A stretch of DNA of 40,304 nucleotides from a virus: IMG/VR virus record IMGVR_UViG_3300036832_000676, positions 1 through 40,304 of that record. One strand, written 5' to 3'. Under the pieces are notes generated by a model. The model was not told the DNA's origin and ran no database searches. It saw only the letters and a list, made by a program, of their open reading frames with translations. How positions within the stretch are numbered: position 1 is the stretch's first letter; each line of letters starts with the position of its first letter. Below are positions 6,790 to 14,998 of the stretch, in pieces. The position numbers and the translations under genes are program-made.

Positions 6790-8872
6790 TCAGGAGCTCA
6801 GACTGCGATCGGGTTGGAAGGGATCACCGGCGACCGGCTCGGCATCAGGAGCCGCCGTAGGGGTCACCAGGGACGGACTCGAGCCCGGCTGGCTCAAGCG
6901 CTGCGCCCGCATCCGCGCCATCGCGTTGCGCGCCGCCCGCTGGGACTGCTCCCGAGACATCGGCGGCGGCGGCGGATCGGGGTCCTCCAGATGCGGATAG
7001 TAGTGGCGGTTGCGGGTCACGAAGCGGGATTCCTTTTTGTGCCGCCCTGGCACGCAGGGCCGTGGCGTAATCGACGTTGTAACCCCCCGAAGGCGTGCCG
7101 CCGAGCTTGGCGTAGAGGTCCTTTTCAGGATACCACATGATCGCCTGCAAGTCAGCTGGGGTGACGGCGTAGCCCTGCTGACCAAGCAAATCCCGTGCCC
7201 GGTAGACCGTGTTGCGCATCCACTGGCGCTGACCGCCCGAGGTCGGCGACTGATTGATGCCGTTGACCGCTTGCTGCCAGCGCTGCGCCGCGTTCGTCAG
7301 CTCGCTCTTGGTGCGCGCCCCGCTATCGAACTCGCTGCGGTAATTCCTGAAATCAGATTCGTGCTGGGCCGTGATAGCATCGGCGGCGTTAAGCAGCCCC
7401 GGCACGGTGCGCGGCACCCCCTGGTTGGCATCGTTCAGCGCATCCTCGAAACGCTGTCGCTGCGGTGTCCAATCCACGGCCCCGACGAGGTTGCCGGTCT
7501 TGCGGTTCCACTGGCGCTGCCACCAGAGGTCGAAGGTCACCGGGTCGAAATTGCCGCCCAGGTTCTGGTAAAAGCCGTTGCCGATCTTGGCGCCCAGGAT
7601 GTGCGAGCCATACACCGGCGTATCCAGGGATTCGCTGGTGCCGACATTGAAGCCGTCAGCCTTGAGCTGCCGTGGCGTGGTCGGCGCGTCGAGGAACTCA
7701 CGCACGTCGTCCAGATTGCCGCCGGAAGCGTCAATGAGGTCATTGAGCTTCTGGAAATTACCATTGATCGCTGGCCCTTGCTTGGCCACCCGATCGGTCG
7801 GAAAGCGGCCGTTCTGCGCGAAATACTCGTAAGCATCGGTCGCCAGGCGGGTGTTGGAAGGCACCGTCTCGCCCTGCGAAGTGATCGCCAGGGCCGCCCG
7901 AAACGCCATCTTGTGGTTGGGGTCCTCGGCGACCTGCGGGTACATCTGGCCCGCGACATCCATCGCCTCGTTGACCTTGCCGGTGTACCAATCCGAGGCA
8001 TTAGCGCCTGGCCGCTCGAGCGCCGCTTGTGCCTCCGAAGCGATCGAGCGCGCCAGGAGCTCGTCGGTGACGTCGTCGGGCCCGGTGATGCGGCCAGAGC
8101 GCACGCCCAAATCCTTCAAGGCCTGCTGGCCGCGATCGTGCAGATCGGCGGCGATGTCCTCGACATTGCGCGAGCGCGGCGGCAGCGCGGGCGTGTCGGG
8201 ATGCAAGATGTCGTTGACGGTCAGCGCCTCCTCGGCCGGATGAGTGCCGATCGGGTTGTCGTCGCCGAAAGGCTCATCCTGGCGCACCAGCGGCACCGGC
8301 TTCGACGGCTTGGCGGGCGCCATGGGGGCAGGCGCCAGCGCCTCGGGCGGCTGATTGTGCCCCATCGGCGGCGGCGCCGCCTCAGGCACGTCTTGGGTGT
8401 AGGCCGAAGGGCGCCGCAGGCGCAGCGCCCCGCTCTCGTCACCGGCGAGCGCCCGGCCGAGCGTCGGCAAGTCGGTGGCCGCCGCCTCCTCGGCACCGCC
8501 GGGCAAGATGGGCAGGCTTCCGACATCGGCGATGGCCCGACCGGCTTGCGGCGAAGCGCCGTAGGCCTCGGCGGTCTGCCCCAGGCTCGCCGGGTCGAGG
8601 ATGTCGCCCAGGCTCGACAGGCCGCCATAGAGGTTGGCTCGCGCTCCGGCGTGATTGCGCGCCGCGATCGCCGCCTGGTCGTAGAGCGCCGGGTCGAAAG
8701 GCCCGAGCGAGGGCGTCGGCTGCACGCCCTGACCGCCCGCGATCGGCACCACCGGCGCCACCTGGCTCGGGTCGTAATGCAGCAAGGGCGCCCGATGCAG
8801 CACCGAATAGGGATCACCGGCGACCGGCTCGAGTAGCAGATCGTCGGCGCCGATCGCCGGGACGGCGCTCAC
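6790..8872 (-). CDS. Large virion-associated phage protein, 3' end probably frameshifted
   Basis: Read in one frame from 8872, the protein stops at 6845 (675 residues). It has a disordered Pro-rich N-terminus with PMGHNQPPE and a conserved central domain (about 330-480): ALAITSQGETVPSNTRLA, INGNFQKLNDLIDASGGN, VYGSHILGAKIGNGFYQNLG and VTFDLWWQRQWNRKTG. I have seen this domain in large phage structural or polyvalent proteins, without a known activity. After the AAAAA run at 7034-7038 (T5 on the plus strand) the +1 frame, open to 6790, has much higher GC at third positions. It reads HKKESRFVTRNRHYYPHLED and ends EPVAGDPFQPDRSLSS. The peptide EPVAGDP also occurs near the N-terminus. The real product is therefore probably about 690 residues, by sequencing indel or programmed slip. 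Start overlaps the portal stop (ATGA). Confidence 0.7.
6819..6841. repeat. 23-bp direct repeat, copy 1
   Basis: An exact 23-base repeat, identical to 8809-8831. Both copies encode EPVAGDP on the minus strand. This copy does so only in the frame that ends at 6790, which supports that frame as the true 3' end of the gene. Confidence 0.8.
8809..8831. repeat. 23-bp direct repeat, copy 2
   Basis: This copy lies near the 5' end of the large virion-associated gene and encodes its N-terminal EPVAGDPY. It is identical to 6819-6841 at the other end of the same gene. Confidence 0.8.
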
Positions 8873-11268
8873 CGCCGCTTGACCCGCCGATACAAGCCGC
8901 CGGGATGCGGCGCATGCACATAGAGCTGCCCGTCAGGGGCGGGCATGGGCGGCCCGCCCGGCACCGGCCGCTGGAAGCCGCCGGGAAGGCCCATGGGAGG
9001 CCCGCCAGGCGGCAAAGCCCCAGGCGGGGGCATCATGGGCGGGGGGCCTCCGGCCGCTGCCAGCGGCCCCCCTGGAGCCGCTCCCGGCGGGCCGGGCGGG
9101 AGCCCGGCGGGCGAAACCGGAGGCGGGCCCGCACCGGGAGAAGGCGGTCCTCCCGGCGCCGGTGGCTGACCGCCGGGCAGGCCGGTCGGGGTTGGAGGAC
9201 CCCCGCCCGGTTGGCCCGAGGCGGCCGTGAGCAGCTGATCCATCAGGTCTGAGTCGTGCGAGCGCATCCCCTGCATCGAATCCATGGCGGTGCCGCGCTC
9301 GGTCGCCTGCGCCTTCTGCACCTCGTGGTGCGACATCGCCAGGCGATGAATGGCACCGGCGCGGGCCTGCATGGCGTCGGCCTGTTTCTTCTGCGTGTCG
9401 GCCGTCTTGTTCTGCAGCATCGCCTGCTGCGCCGCCTGCGCCTGCGGCTGCGGCTGCTGCGCCTGCGTCATCATGCCGATGATCTCGCGCTTCTTCGAGG
9501 CGGGCAGCGGCGACACCTCGAGCAGAACCTGCGGCGGAATCGGAATCTTCTGCTGCGCCATCACGGTGAGAATGTCGAACACCGAGCCCATCACGTTCGT
9601 GGTGTCCGGCCCCTCGTCGGCGATGATGTCCACGTCGATGTTGCCGAGCTGGTTAACCAAGACCGGCCGACCCCACTGATCGGTGCGCACGGCGTTGACT
9701 TGCACATACTGCGCCAGGCCCTGGTCGGAGGTGACGCGCAACACCCGCTCGGCCGTCCAGTTGCGCTGCTGCTGTACCCAGATCAGCCGGTAAATCCGCT
9801 GCCGCCAGTTGCGCCATTGCGTTAAAAATTGCCCCATCTCGGCCAGGCCCGCCTGCTGCTGCGCGAAGAAGGCCCGACCGGAAACGTCGGGGTTCTGCGA
9901 CAAGCTCGCCAGCATCGCCTGATTCGACGGCCCCCAGGAATCAAGCTCCTGCTTGGCCTCCTGATAGAATTGCGCCTGCTTCAGAAACTCCTGATCGGCC
10001 GAGGAAAACTCCGGCTTGTTCTCCGGCGGCCCATCCCAGACGATCACCCCGTCCGGCCTGGCGCTCTCGCGCCTTATGTCCTCGACATCGGCATCCTCGT
10101 CGCCGCCCAAGGCGCCGCGGCGCACCACCAGCTGCCGGGTGTTCATGATGTGAACCGACTTGGCGCGGTGATAGTTCAAGGCCCGCTGCGGCCCCTTCAA
10201 GGTGCGCACGAAGCCGTAATGGTCACCGGCGGCATCGACCTTGATGGCGAAGGCGATGAAACGCGACACCGTCTTGCCCTTCTCGTCAAAGAACGGCGAG
10301 GTGCCCGATTGCAGCACCGTGTCACCGGCGTAGAAGCAAAAATGCCAATCGCCCTTCATCCGATACCAGTGCTCGACCACCCTGATCTTGGTGCGGCCCT
10401 GGCTCCACAAATAGCTCTTGTCGGTGTCGAAGATGGTGTAACCGATGCTGTCGAGCGAGCCGATGGCGTCATCGAACTTGTCCGGCCAGAGCTCCTCGAA
10501 CTCGTCGCGCGTGCAGAGCTTCGAAATGCCCATGTAGCGGCAATCGCTAAAATCCAGCTTGAGCGAGCGCGGGTCGTAGAAGAACGTCGTCTGATCGACC
10601 GCCGCGATCTCGAGGTCGGGGTCGCCCTTGTCGCCCGGCACCATCACCAGCTCGGCCACGCAGTAGCCCATGCACATCGCCTTGAGCAGGTTCTCGCTCT
10701 CGGCCGCCACCCAGCGCGAGGCGTCCAGGCAGTAGCGGATGCACTGCGTCGCCACCTCGGCGCCCTGCTCGTCGGGCTGGTTGCGGCCGAAACACTTGGG
10801 GTCGCCGCGCAAGCGCTGAATCACCCCGACCACGCCGTCGAGCTTCTTGTCGATGCGGTTGAAGGTGATGTCCGGCTGGCCGCGCTCGGCCAGCTTCTTC
10901 AGCTCCTCGCCCGTCCACTGCATGCCGTCGTAAAACGCCAGCGCATCGCGCTGCTCGTTCATCTCGTCATACTTGATCGACTGAAAATCGGTGTACTGGC
11001 GGCGGAAGCCCGCGACGTCGATGTCCTCCTCGTTGTTTTTGACCGCCTTCTCGTGGCTCGACTGATCGGACGGGTTCTCGCCCGCGTAGTCGTAGCGCAC
11101 CACATTGGCCACCGGCCCCTGCACCGGCCCATTGGGATCAGGCGGCCGCGCCTGCGACGGCTGACTGTTGAACAGCGGATTGCCACCGGCCGCCGCCGCC
11201 ACCCCAAAGGGCGGCGTGCCCGGCGTCGGCGGCGCACCTTGCATCGGCTGACCCGGCGCACCCGGCAT
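8869..11268 (-). CDS. Portal protein, P22-like
   Basis: The 799-residue protein carries the body of P22-type portals: EQRDALAFYDGMQWTGEEL, FNRIDKKLDGVVGVIQRL, VATQCIRYCLDASRW, a stem/wing region (about 330-520) and helix QFLTQWRNWRQRIYRLIWVQ. Residues about 640-700 form a Gln-rich coiled coil (the barrel), followed by a roughly 110-residue Pro/Gly tail. Twelve copies form the DNA entry/exit channel. The ATG at 11268 has no Shine-Dalgarno site. The frame is open upstream (LANIFPFPGAQPP) into the end of the Acb2-like gene, so a non-ATG start near 11305 is possible. ATGA coupling links it to the next gene. Confidence 0.88.
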   Translation of the reverse strand: MPGAPGQPMQGAPPTPGTPPFGVAAAAGGNPLFNSQPSQARPPDPNGPVQGPVANVVRYDYAGENPSDQSSHEKAVKNNEEDIDVAGFRRQYTDFQSIKYDEMNEQRDALAFYDGMQWTGEELKKLAERGQPDITFNRIDKKLDGVVGVIQRLRGDPKCFGRNQPDEQGAEVATQCIRYCLDASRWVAAESENLLKAMCMGYCVAELVMVPGDKGDPDLEIAAVDQTTFFYDPRSLKLDFSDCRYMGISKLCTRDEFEELWPDKFDDAIGSLDSIGYTIFDTDKSYLWSQGRTKIRVVEHWYRMKGDWHFCFYAGDTVLQSGTSPFFDEKGKTVSRFIAFAIKVDAAGDHYGFVRTLKGPQRALNYHRAKSVHIMNTRQLVVRRGALGGDEDADVEDIRRESARPDGVIVWDGPPENKPEFSSADQEFLKQAQFYQEAKQELDSWGPSNQAMLASLSQNPDVSGRAFFAQQQAGLAEMGQFLTQWRNWRQRIYRLIWVQQQRNWTAERVLRVTSDQGLAQYVQVNAVRTDQWGRPVLVNQLGNIDVDIIADEGPDTTNVMGSVFDILTVMAQQKIPIPPQVLLEVSPLPASKKREIIGMMTQAQQPQPQAQAAQQAMLQNKTADTQKKQADAMQARAGAIHRLAMSHHEVQKAQATERGTAMDSMQGMRSHDSDLMDQLLTAASGQPGGGPPTPTGLPGGQPPAPGGPPSPGAGPPPVSPAGLPPGPPGAAPGGPLAAAGGPPPMMPPPGALPPGGPPMGLPGGFQRPVPGGPPMPAPDGQLYVHAPHPGGLYRRVKRR

Positions 11269-11299
11269 CGGGGGCTGCGCGCCAGGGAAGGGAAAGATG

Positions 11300-11542
11300 T
11301 TAGCCAGAGGTCGCCGCCTTCACGGCCCACATCGCCGCGTCCTCGTAATGCGTCATGGCCAGCGACCACAAACGCTGCGCCTCCCCGTCCGTCCCTTGCC
11401 CAGCATCCATTTGCTTCGCGCACAAATCGATCAGCTCGGCCGTGTCGGCCTTGAGCTGCTCGACCAAATGATTGTCGCTCGGGTTGAAACTCTTGCGCAC
11501 CCGCCGCGCCCCCAAACTCTCAGCCGCCTGCACTGCCTTCAT
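11300..11542 (-). CDS. Acb2/Tad1-hairpin-like small protein (candidate anti-CBASS/Thoeris sponge)
   Basis: The 80-residue, all-helical protein has a loop FNPS (19-22), helix DNHLVEQLKADTAELIDLCA (23-42), a GQGTDGEAQRL turn and a last helix with MTHYEDAAMWAVKAAT (63-78). This two-helix layout, with 'fNPS....V..iK...A.lID' and 'EA.R....A....EdA.MWAVKA.T', is what I associate with the Acb2/Tad1 hairpin family. Acb2 proteins bind cyclic oligonucleotides from CBASS and Thoeris defence and stop abortive infection. Members often sit near terL and portal, as here. Family membership is recalled, not searched; signal-binding residues were not checked. It overlaps the terL stop by four bases, so it is made late, or at a low level if terL has its own early transcript. 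Confidence 0.62.
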   Translation of the reverse strand: MKAVQAAESLGARRVRKSFNPSDNHLVEQLKADTAELIDLCAKQMDAGQGTDGEAQRLWSLAMTHYEDAAMWAVKAATSG

Positions 11543-13041
11543 AACAATGATCCTCCCGCCTCGAGCCGCCGATCGGCTCCCTCGTCCTCACGCCAGGGCA
11601 AATAATCCGACAGCGGGATCACCTTGCGCTCCGGCACATACGGCATCCACGGCCGCGCCAAACAGGCATAGCGCAGCTCGTCCGCGATGTGGTCCTCGCC
11701 GTCAGTGTCGAGGTCCTCGATATTGTCCTTGTCGTGCTGCAATAGCGGCAAGGTCTGAATGAAGGCCGGACAGCTCGAGAACACATACAGCATCGGCACC
11801 CCGTCCCGACCCTTCAAGCGCGCCCGCACCGCCGCCCAACCCGACAACGCCCCATACTTCGCCGTGCGCGTGTTGTCGGCCCGCGAAAACGACGGCCCCC
11901 TATAGCCGTCCACCCGCCGCATCATCTCAGCAATCGACGGCCCCCCGTCCTCGCGGAAAGCGCTCGGGTCCAAAACCCGAAAACGCACGTTCTCGCCACG
12001 CTCGCGCCGCTTGATGCCCCGCCCCACATCGTCGGCACTCAGCTTGAGCCCAACATTCGTCTGACCCTCAACGCAGCCATACCACTCCCGATAACGGATG
12101 AGCGAACCCCTCGGGATGACGATCTTCCTCGAGCCGCAACGAGCAGCATGATCGTCGGCAGCCACTGCCCACCAACCCACACTGAAAGGCCGGGCAGAAC
12201 CCCAATCCATCGCACAATAACGCAACCAATCAGGGGGCAGCACAAAAGGTGCCACCACATGACGCCCCTCCGACCACTCATCGAAAAAAGCACCCTCGAC
12301 CGCATTCCAGTCGCCCTCGAGCCAAGCTCGCACCAGCGCCGCCTTGCCCACCAAATGCAGCCGCTGAACGTAGCCAGGATCGCGCTTCATCAACAATAAA
12401 TTGTCGGTCAATCGCGACGGGATCACCGCAACCTCGTGAACGCCGGAACCCATCGGCCGCCGCAAAATTCGCGCGCCCTCGGGAAACGGCACCAGCTCGT
12501 AACGGTCCCGAATCCACTTCTGCCCAGGACCCCCAGGGTTGGCGGTGAGGATCATCTGCACCGGCACCCCCTCAGCCGAGCGCAACGTCCCGTAAAGCCG
12601 CCAAATCGGCGCCGGATCAGGATACTGACCCGCCTCCTCAACCCAAACATCCGTCAAATTGCGGCCCTGATACTCCTGCGCGTCATCGACCGAATCCAAA
12701 TAGGCGAAACCCACCCGACCGCCATTCGGCATCCGCCAGGTCAACGGAGCCCCAGGCTTGCTCTCGTAAAACCGACCCCCCAACAACCCGTAAATCTGCT
12801 TCGACCGATCAATCGCATCGATCGAACTCACCGTCGTCCGACGCAACATCATGGCGTTGAACGAAGCCCCGTAACGAGCCTCCTTGATCAGCCATTTGCC
12901 CAACACCCCATCCGTCTTGCCGCCCCCACGGCTCCCCCCAAAAAAAATCTCAGCCGCCGGACAGCGCACCAGCAACGTCTGCGGACCCGGCTGCGGCCGC
13001 CATACCAATTGCCGCTGCGCATCCCGCGCCCGAAAACTCAT
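11539..13041 (-). CDS. terL: Terminase large subunit
   Basis: The 500-residue packaging ATPase-nuclease has Walker A GGSRGGGKT at 35-43 and Walker B DVWVEEAG at 131-138, with the catalytic Glu at 135/136. A motif III-like ILTANPGGPG follows. The nuclease half begins with YCAMDWGSARPFSVGW (metal-binding Asp) and ends with an acidic EDLDTDGEDHIADELRYA segment. It drives DNA into the procapsid and cuts the concatemer. Length and order are normal. It overlaps the upstream 38-residue gene and the downstream Acb2-like gene by four bases each, so all are translationally coupled. Confidence 0.93.
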   Translation of the reverse strand: MSFRARDAQRQLVWRPQPGPQTLLVRCPAAEIFFGGSRGGGKTDGVLGKWLIKEARYGASFNAMMLRRTTVSSIDAIDRSKQIYGLLGGRFYESKPGAPLTWRMPNGGRVGFAYLDSVDDAQEYQGRNLTDVWVEEAGQYPDPAPIWRLYGTLRSAEGVPVQMILTANPGGPGQKWIRDRYELVPFPEGARILRRPMGSGVHEVAVIPSRLTDNLLLMKRDPGYVQRLHLVGKAALVRAWLEGDWNAVEGAFFDEWSEGRHVVAPFVLPPDWLRYCAMDWGSARPFSVGWWAVAADDHAARCGSRKIVIPRGSLIRYREWYGCVEGQTNVGLKLSADDVGRGIKRRERGENVRFRVLDPSAFREDGGPSIAEMMRRVDGYRGPSFSRADNTRTAKYGALSGWAAVRARLKGRDGVPMLYVFSSCPAFIQTLPLLQHDKDNIEDLDTDGEDHIADELRYACLARPWMPYVPERKVIPLSDYLPWREDEGADRRLEAGGSLL

Positions 13042-13154
13042 TTCTTCTCGTGCCGCTTGCTCTTCTTGCGCGCCTCCTCAGCACGCTTCGCCTTGGGCAA
13101 AACCTTCCCCTTCGACGGAGGCGGCCACCCCTTGGTCTTGCGACGACTAGCCAT
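13038..13154 (-). CDS. Small basic protein between terS and terL (38 aa)
   Basis: The gene runs from ATG at 13154 to TGA at 13038-13040. It encodes MASRRKTKGWPPPSKGKVLP followed by KAKRAEEARKKSKRHEKK, with about 17 Lys/Arg in 38 residues. GGAG lies nine bases upstream, and the stop overlaps the terL start as ATGA. No family is recognised. Such charge suggests nucleic-acid contact or simply a short leader whose translation couples terL expression. The gene comes after a roughly 230-base untranslated gap, so it may be first on its own transcript. Confidence 0.6.
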   Translation of the reverse strand: MASRRKTKGWPPPSKGKVLPKAKRAEEARKKSKRHEKK

Positions 13155-13383
13155 CTTGATGCGCTCCAAGTTAGAGTTGCTCGAGGTTAACAAAATCGGA
13201 AACTCCCAACACGGTCAAAAATTTTAGGAGGGGGTGCGAAATTCGAAATCGACCTCCCCGACCCTCCCCCCACCCCCCGGCCCTTGCTTCGCCTTTGAAT
13301 CAAAGGCTCTTCTATTCGACAGCTAACGATTGCGCCGGGGGTGGGTCGCGTCGATGCCGATGCCTGTCAAGCAGCAACAGCGA
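13155..13383. other. Untranslated gap between terS and terL cluster
   Basis: These 229 bases hold no plausible gene. They contain an AT-rich patch (13195-13240), a C-rich run (13254-13284) and an almost perfect palindrome at 13291-13307. A weak leftward promoter candidate is TTGACC (minus strand, 13213-13218) with TTTGTT 18 bases downstream (13189-13194); its -10 is poor. The gap is notable inside an otherwise tightly packed late operon and may start a separate terL transcript. Confidence 0.4.
13291..13307. promoter_or_regulatory. 17-bp palindrome GCCTTTGA-a-TCAAAGGC
   Basis: Two perfect 8-base arms flank one base. As RNA, the loop would be too tight for a good terminator hairpin, and no T run follows on either strand, so a dimeric protein-binding site is the more likely reading. 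It lies between terS and the terL cluster. Confidence 0.45.
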
Positions 13384-14040
13384 CTAGCGCAAGCGCTTGG
13401 TTTCATTGGTCTTTGGGGTGGGGTGGTCTGGCACCCCCGCCACATCTCCAGCCTCGGTCGCCTGCAGCTCGATCTCTTTCTTCCAATCGTCCATGCTCGG
13501 CGGCTTCTCGGTGAAGTAGTTGGCGACGTTCAGATTCAGCACGCTCGGGTCCACGAACAAGCCGAGATGGCGGCCGAGGTCCACGAGCGCCTGGCGCTTG
13601 TCGGCGAGCTTGATGCGAACCCGCTTCACCTCGCGCGCATCCTCGCCGCGGCCATCCTTGTATTCGTCCACTACAATCTCTGAAATCGCGGCGCCTTGGT
13701 CGCGAGTAATCTTCGAAAGATCGAGCTGCGGCTGACCTTTACTGTCGATCGTCCAGTAATCCATAGAGTTGGCGAACGCTAGTCTTGCCAGCTCGGCCAC
13801 GACGCGGTCGGTGGTGACGGCGTAGCGCTCGGCCGTTCGCTCGAGCCGGGCGCGCTCGCGGGCGACCGCCTGGCCGTTCAATTCGGCAATGCGCCTGGAG
13901 CTATCAGGATGGTGCCTGTAGGCCCAGGCTGACTTGCGATTGGGCTTGAGGCCGGTGGCGGCGTAGGCTTCATTGTGCGTCTTTCCCTGCACGATGAGCT
14001 GGCAGAATTTCTCGCGCTTTTCGTCTCGCAGCGCAGGCAT
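13384..14040 (-). CDS. terS: Terminase small subunit
   Basis: The product begins MPALRDEKREKFCQLIVQGK and continues THNEAYAATGLKP, then a helix-turn-helix: this is the N-terminal DNA-recognition domain of the Terminase_2 family. The middle (VTTDRVVAELARLAFANSMD) and the KRQALVDLGRHLGLFVDP segment are the usual oligomerisation region. It recognises the phage DNA and hands it to TerL. I chose ATG at 14040 (218 residues) because AAGGGG lies six bases upstream; the earlier ATG at 14055 overlaps that site. It is the first gene of the late block and is divergent from the DpdA-like gene. Confidence 0.9.
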   Translation of the reverse strand: MPALRDEKREKFCQLIVQGKTHNEAYAATGLKPNRKSAWAYRHHPDSSRRIAELNGQAVARERARLERTAERYAVTTDRVVAELARLAFANSMDYWTIDSKGQPQLDLSKITRDQGAAISEIVVDEYKDGRGEDAREVKRVRIKLADKRQALVDLGRHLGLFVDPSVLNLNVANYFTEKPPSMDDWKKEIELQATEAGDVAGVPDHPTPKTNETKRLR

Positions 14041-14049
14041 ATTTTCCCC

Positions 14050-14078
14050 TTGCATGATAGGACGTTTCGTCCTATATC
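14050..14078 (+). promoter_or_regulatory. Probable sigma70-type promoter of the dpdA-like operon
   Basis: TTGCAT at 14050-14055 and TATATC at 14073-14078 are separated by exactly 17 bases. Transcription would start near 14085, giving a leader of about 30 bases before the ATG at 14117. The spacer and -10 are occupied by the palindrome at 14057-14075, so a bound protein would block it. Confidence 0.6.
14057..14075. promoter_or_regulatory. Palindromic operator ATAGGACG-TTT-CGTCCTAT
   Basis: Two perfect 8-base arms lie around TTT in the 76-base gap between terS and the divergent DpdA-like gene. They lie within the promoter spacer and -10 box. The HTH protein encoded as second gene of the operon (14995-15195) is an obvious candidate ligand, by position only. 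Confidence 0.6.
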
Positions 14079-14116
14079 TCTCCTCGGGCCGGAGAGCCCT
14101 TTTGGAGAGTTGTGTG

Positions 14117-14998
14117 ATGACCTTAGAAAAGACCGCGATTTACGGCCTGCCCTTGAACCCGATGCCTTTGCTCGCCGAGCTCGCGGGCGCTTCGTTCTGT
14201 GTGTCCTACGCCACCCGGCAGAAGCTGGGCAAGCAGCTCGACCAGGCGATTGAGCTGGTCGGCGCCGAGGGCATCCTGCTCGTGGACAACGGCGCCTTCA
14301 GCTTGCACAAGCAGGGCCTCTCGACCCGCGATGAGAGCTATCTCGAGGGCTACGAGGCGTGGGCTAGCTCGATCCTCGAGCGTTGCCCGCAGGCGATCGC
14401 GGTGATCCCTGACGTGATCGACGGCAGCGAGGAAGAGAACGCGCAGATGGTGCGTGAGACGCTGCTGGACACTGAGCGTGCGATGCCGGTGTGGCACATG
14501 CACGAGAGCTTCGATTATCTGCTCTGGCTTTGCGAGAGCTTCGACTATGTCGGCATCGGCTCGAGCGGCCAATACTGGCAGGTAGGTTCGGCGGCCTGGC
14601 ACGCTCGCATCGAGGCGATGTTCGCGGCGATCGCCGCCTGGGAGGCGACTTCGAACGGCGCTTACATTCGGCCGCGCTTGCACATGATGCGGGCTCAGAG
14701 CCAGGCGCATCTCTACGGCTTCGACAGCAGCGATTCGACCAACGTGGCGATGAACCACGGCCGCTATCGGGCCGAGGGCGAGGGCCACGTCGAGCGCTTC
14801 GCGGCGCGGGCTACCGCCAAGATCGCGGCCACATCGGGCGTGGAGGCCGAGCACCAGGCGAAGCGTCCTTTGCTTGGCCATCTCGAGACGGCCGCCGCGC
14901 GGGCTTGCTGGGCGGCGATTTGGGCCGACGATCGCGCCCGGCGCGCGGTCAACGACAACGCGCATGCGCTGTTGGCTGATCTGGAGCTCGCGGCATGA
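14117..14998 (+). CDS. TGT-superfamily / DpdA-like DNA base transglycosylase (candidate)
   Basis: The 293-residue predicted TIM-barrel carries, in order, DNGAFS (57-62), IPDVID (97-102), PVWHMHES (124-131), YVGIGSSG (144-151), RLHMMR (187-192) and FDSSDSTN (202-209). This order parallels tRNA-guanine transglycosylase (substrate Asp and SGGF loop, second Asp, Gly-rich loop, nucleophile Asp), as in phage DpdA, which exchanges guanine in DNA for a 7-deazaguanine to evade restriction. The CxCxxC zinc site of canonical TGTs is absent, as I would expect for a DpdA variant. No preQ0 synthesis genes are present in this genome, so the host would have to supply the base. GGAGAG lies seven bases before ATG. 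It overlaps the next gene (ATGA). Substrate and DNA-versus-RNA target are inferred. Confidence 0.7.
   Translation: MTLEKTAIYGLPLNPMPLLAELAGASFCVSYATRQKLGKQLDQAIELVGAEGILLVDNGAFSLHKQGLSTRDESYLEGYEAWASSILERCPQAIAVIPDVIDGSEEENAQMVRETLLDTERAMPVWHMHESFDYLLWLCESFDYVGIGSSGQYWQVGSAAWHARIEAMFAAIAAWEATSNGAYIRPRLHMMRAQSQAHLYGFDSSDSTNVAMNHGRYRAEGEGHVERFAARATAKIAATSGVEAEHQAKRPLLGHLETAAARACWAAIWADDRARRAVNDNAHALLADLELAA

Noticed and set aside
7010-8836. 608-codon open frame on the plus strand
   Set aside because: It is antisense to the virion-associated gene, rich in Arg/Gly/His as GC-rich shadows are, with no ribosome site and no recognisable domain.
14078-14109. CTCTCC that could pair with either of two GGAGAG copies, a possible ribosome-site switch before the dpdA-like gene
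   Set aside because: The most likely transcription start is near 14085, so CTCTCC would not be in the RNA; it also does not match known preQ1 riboswitch sequences.
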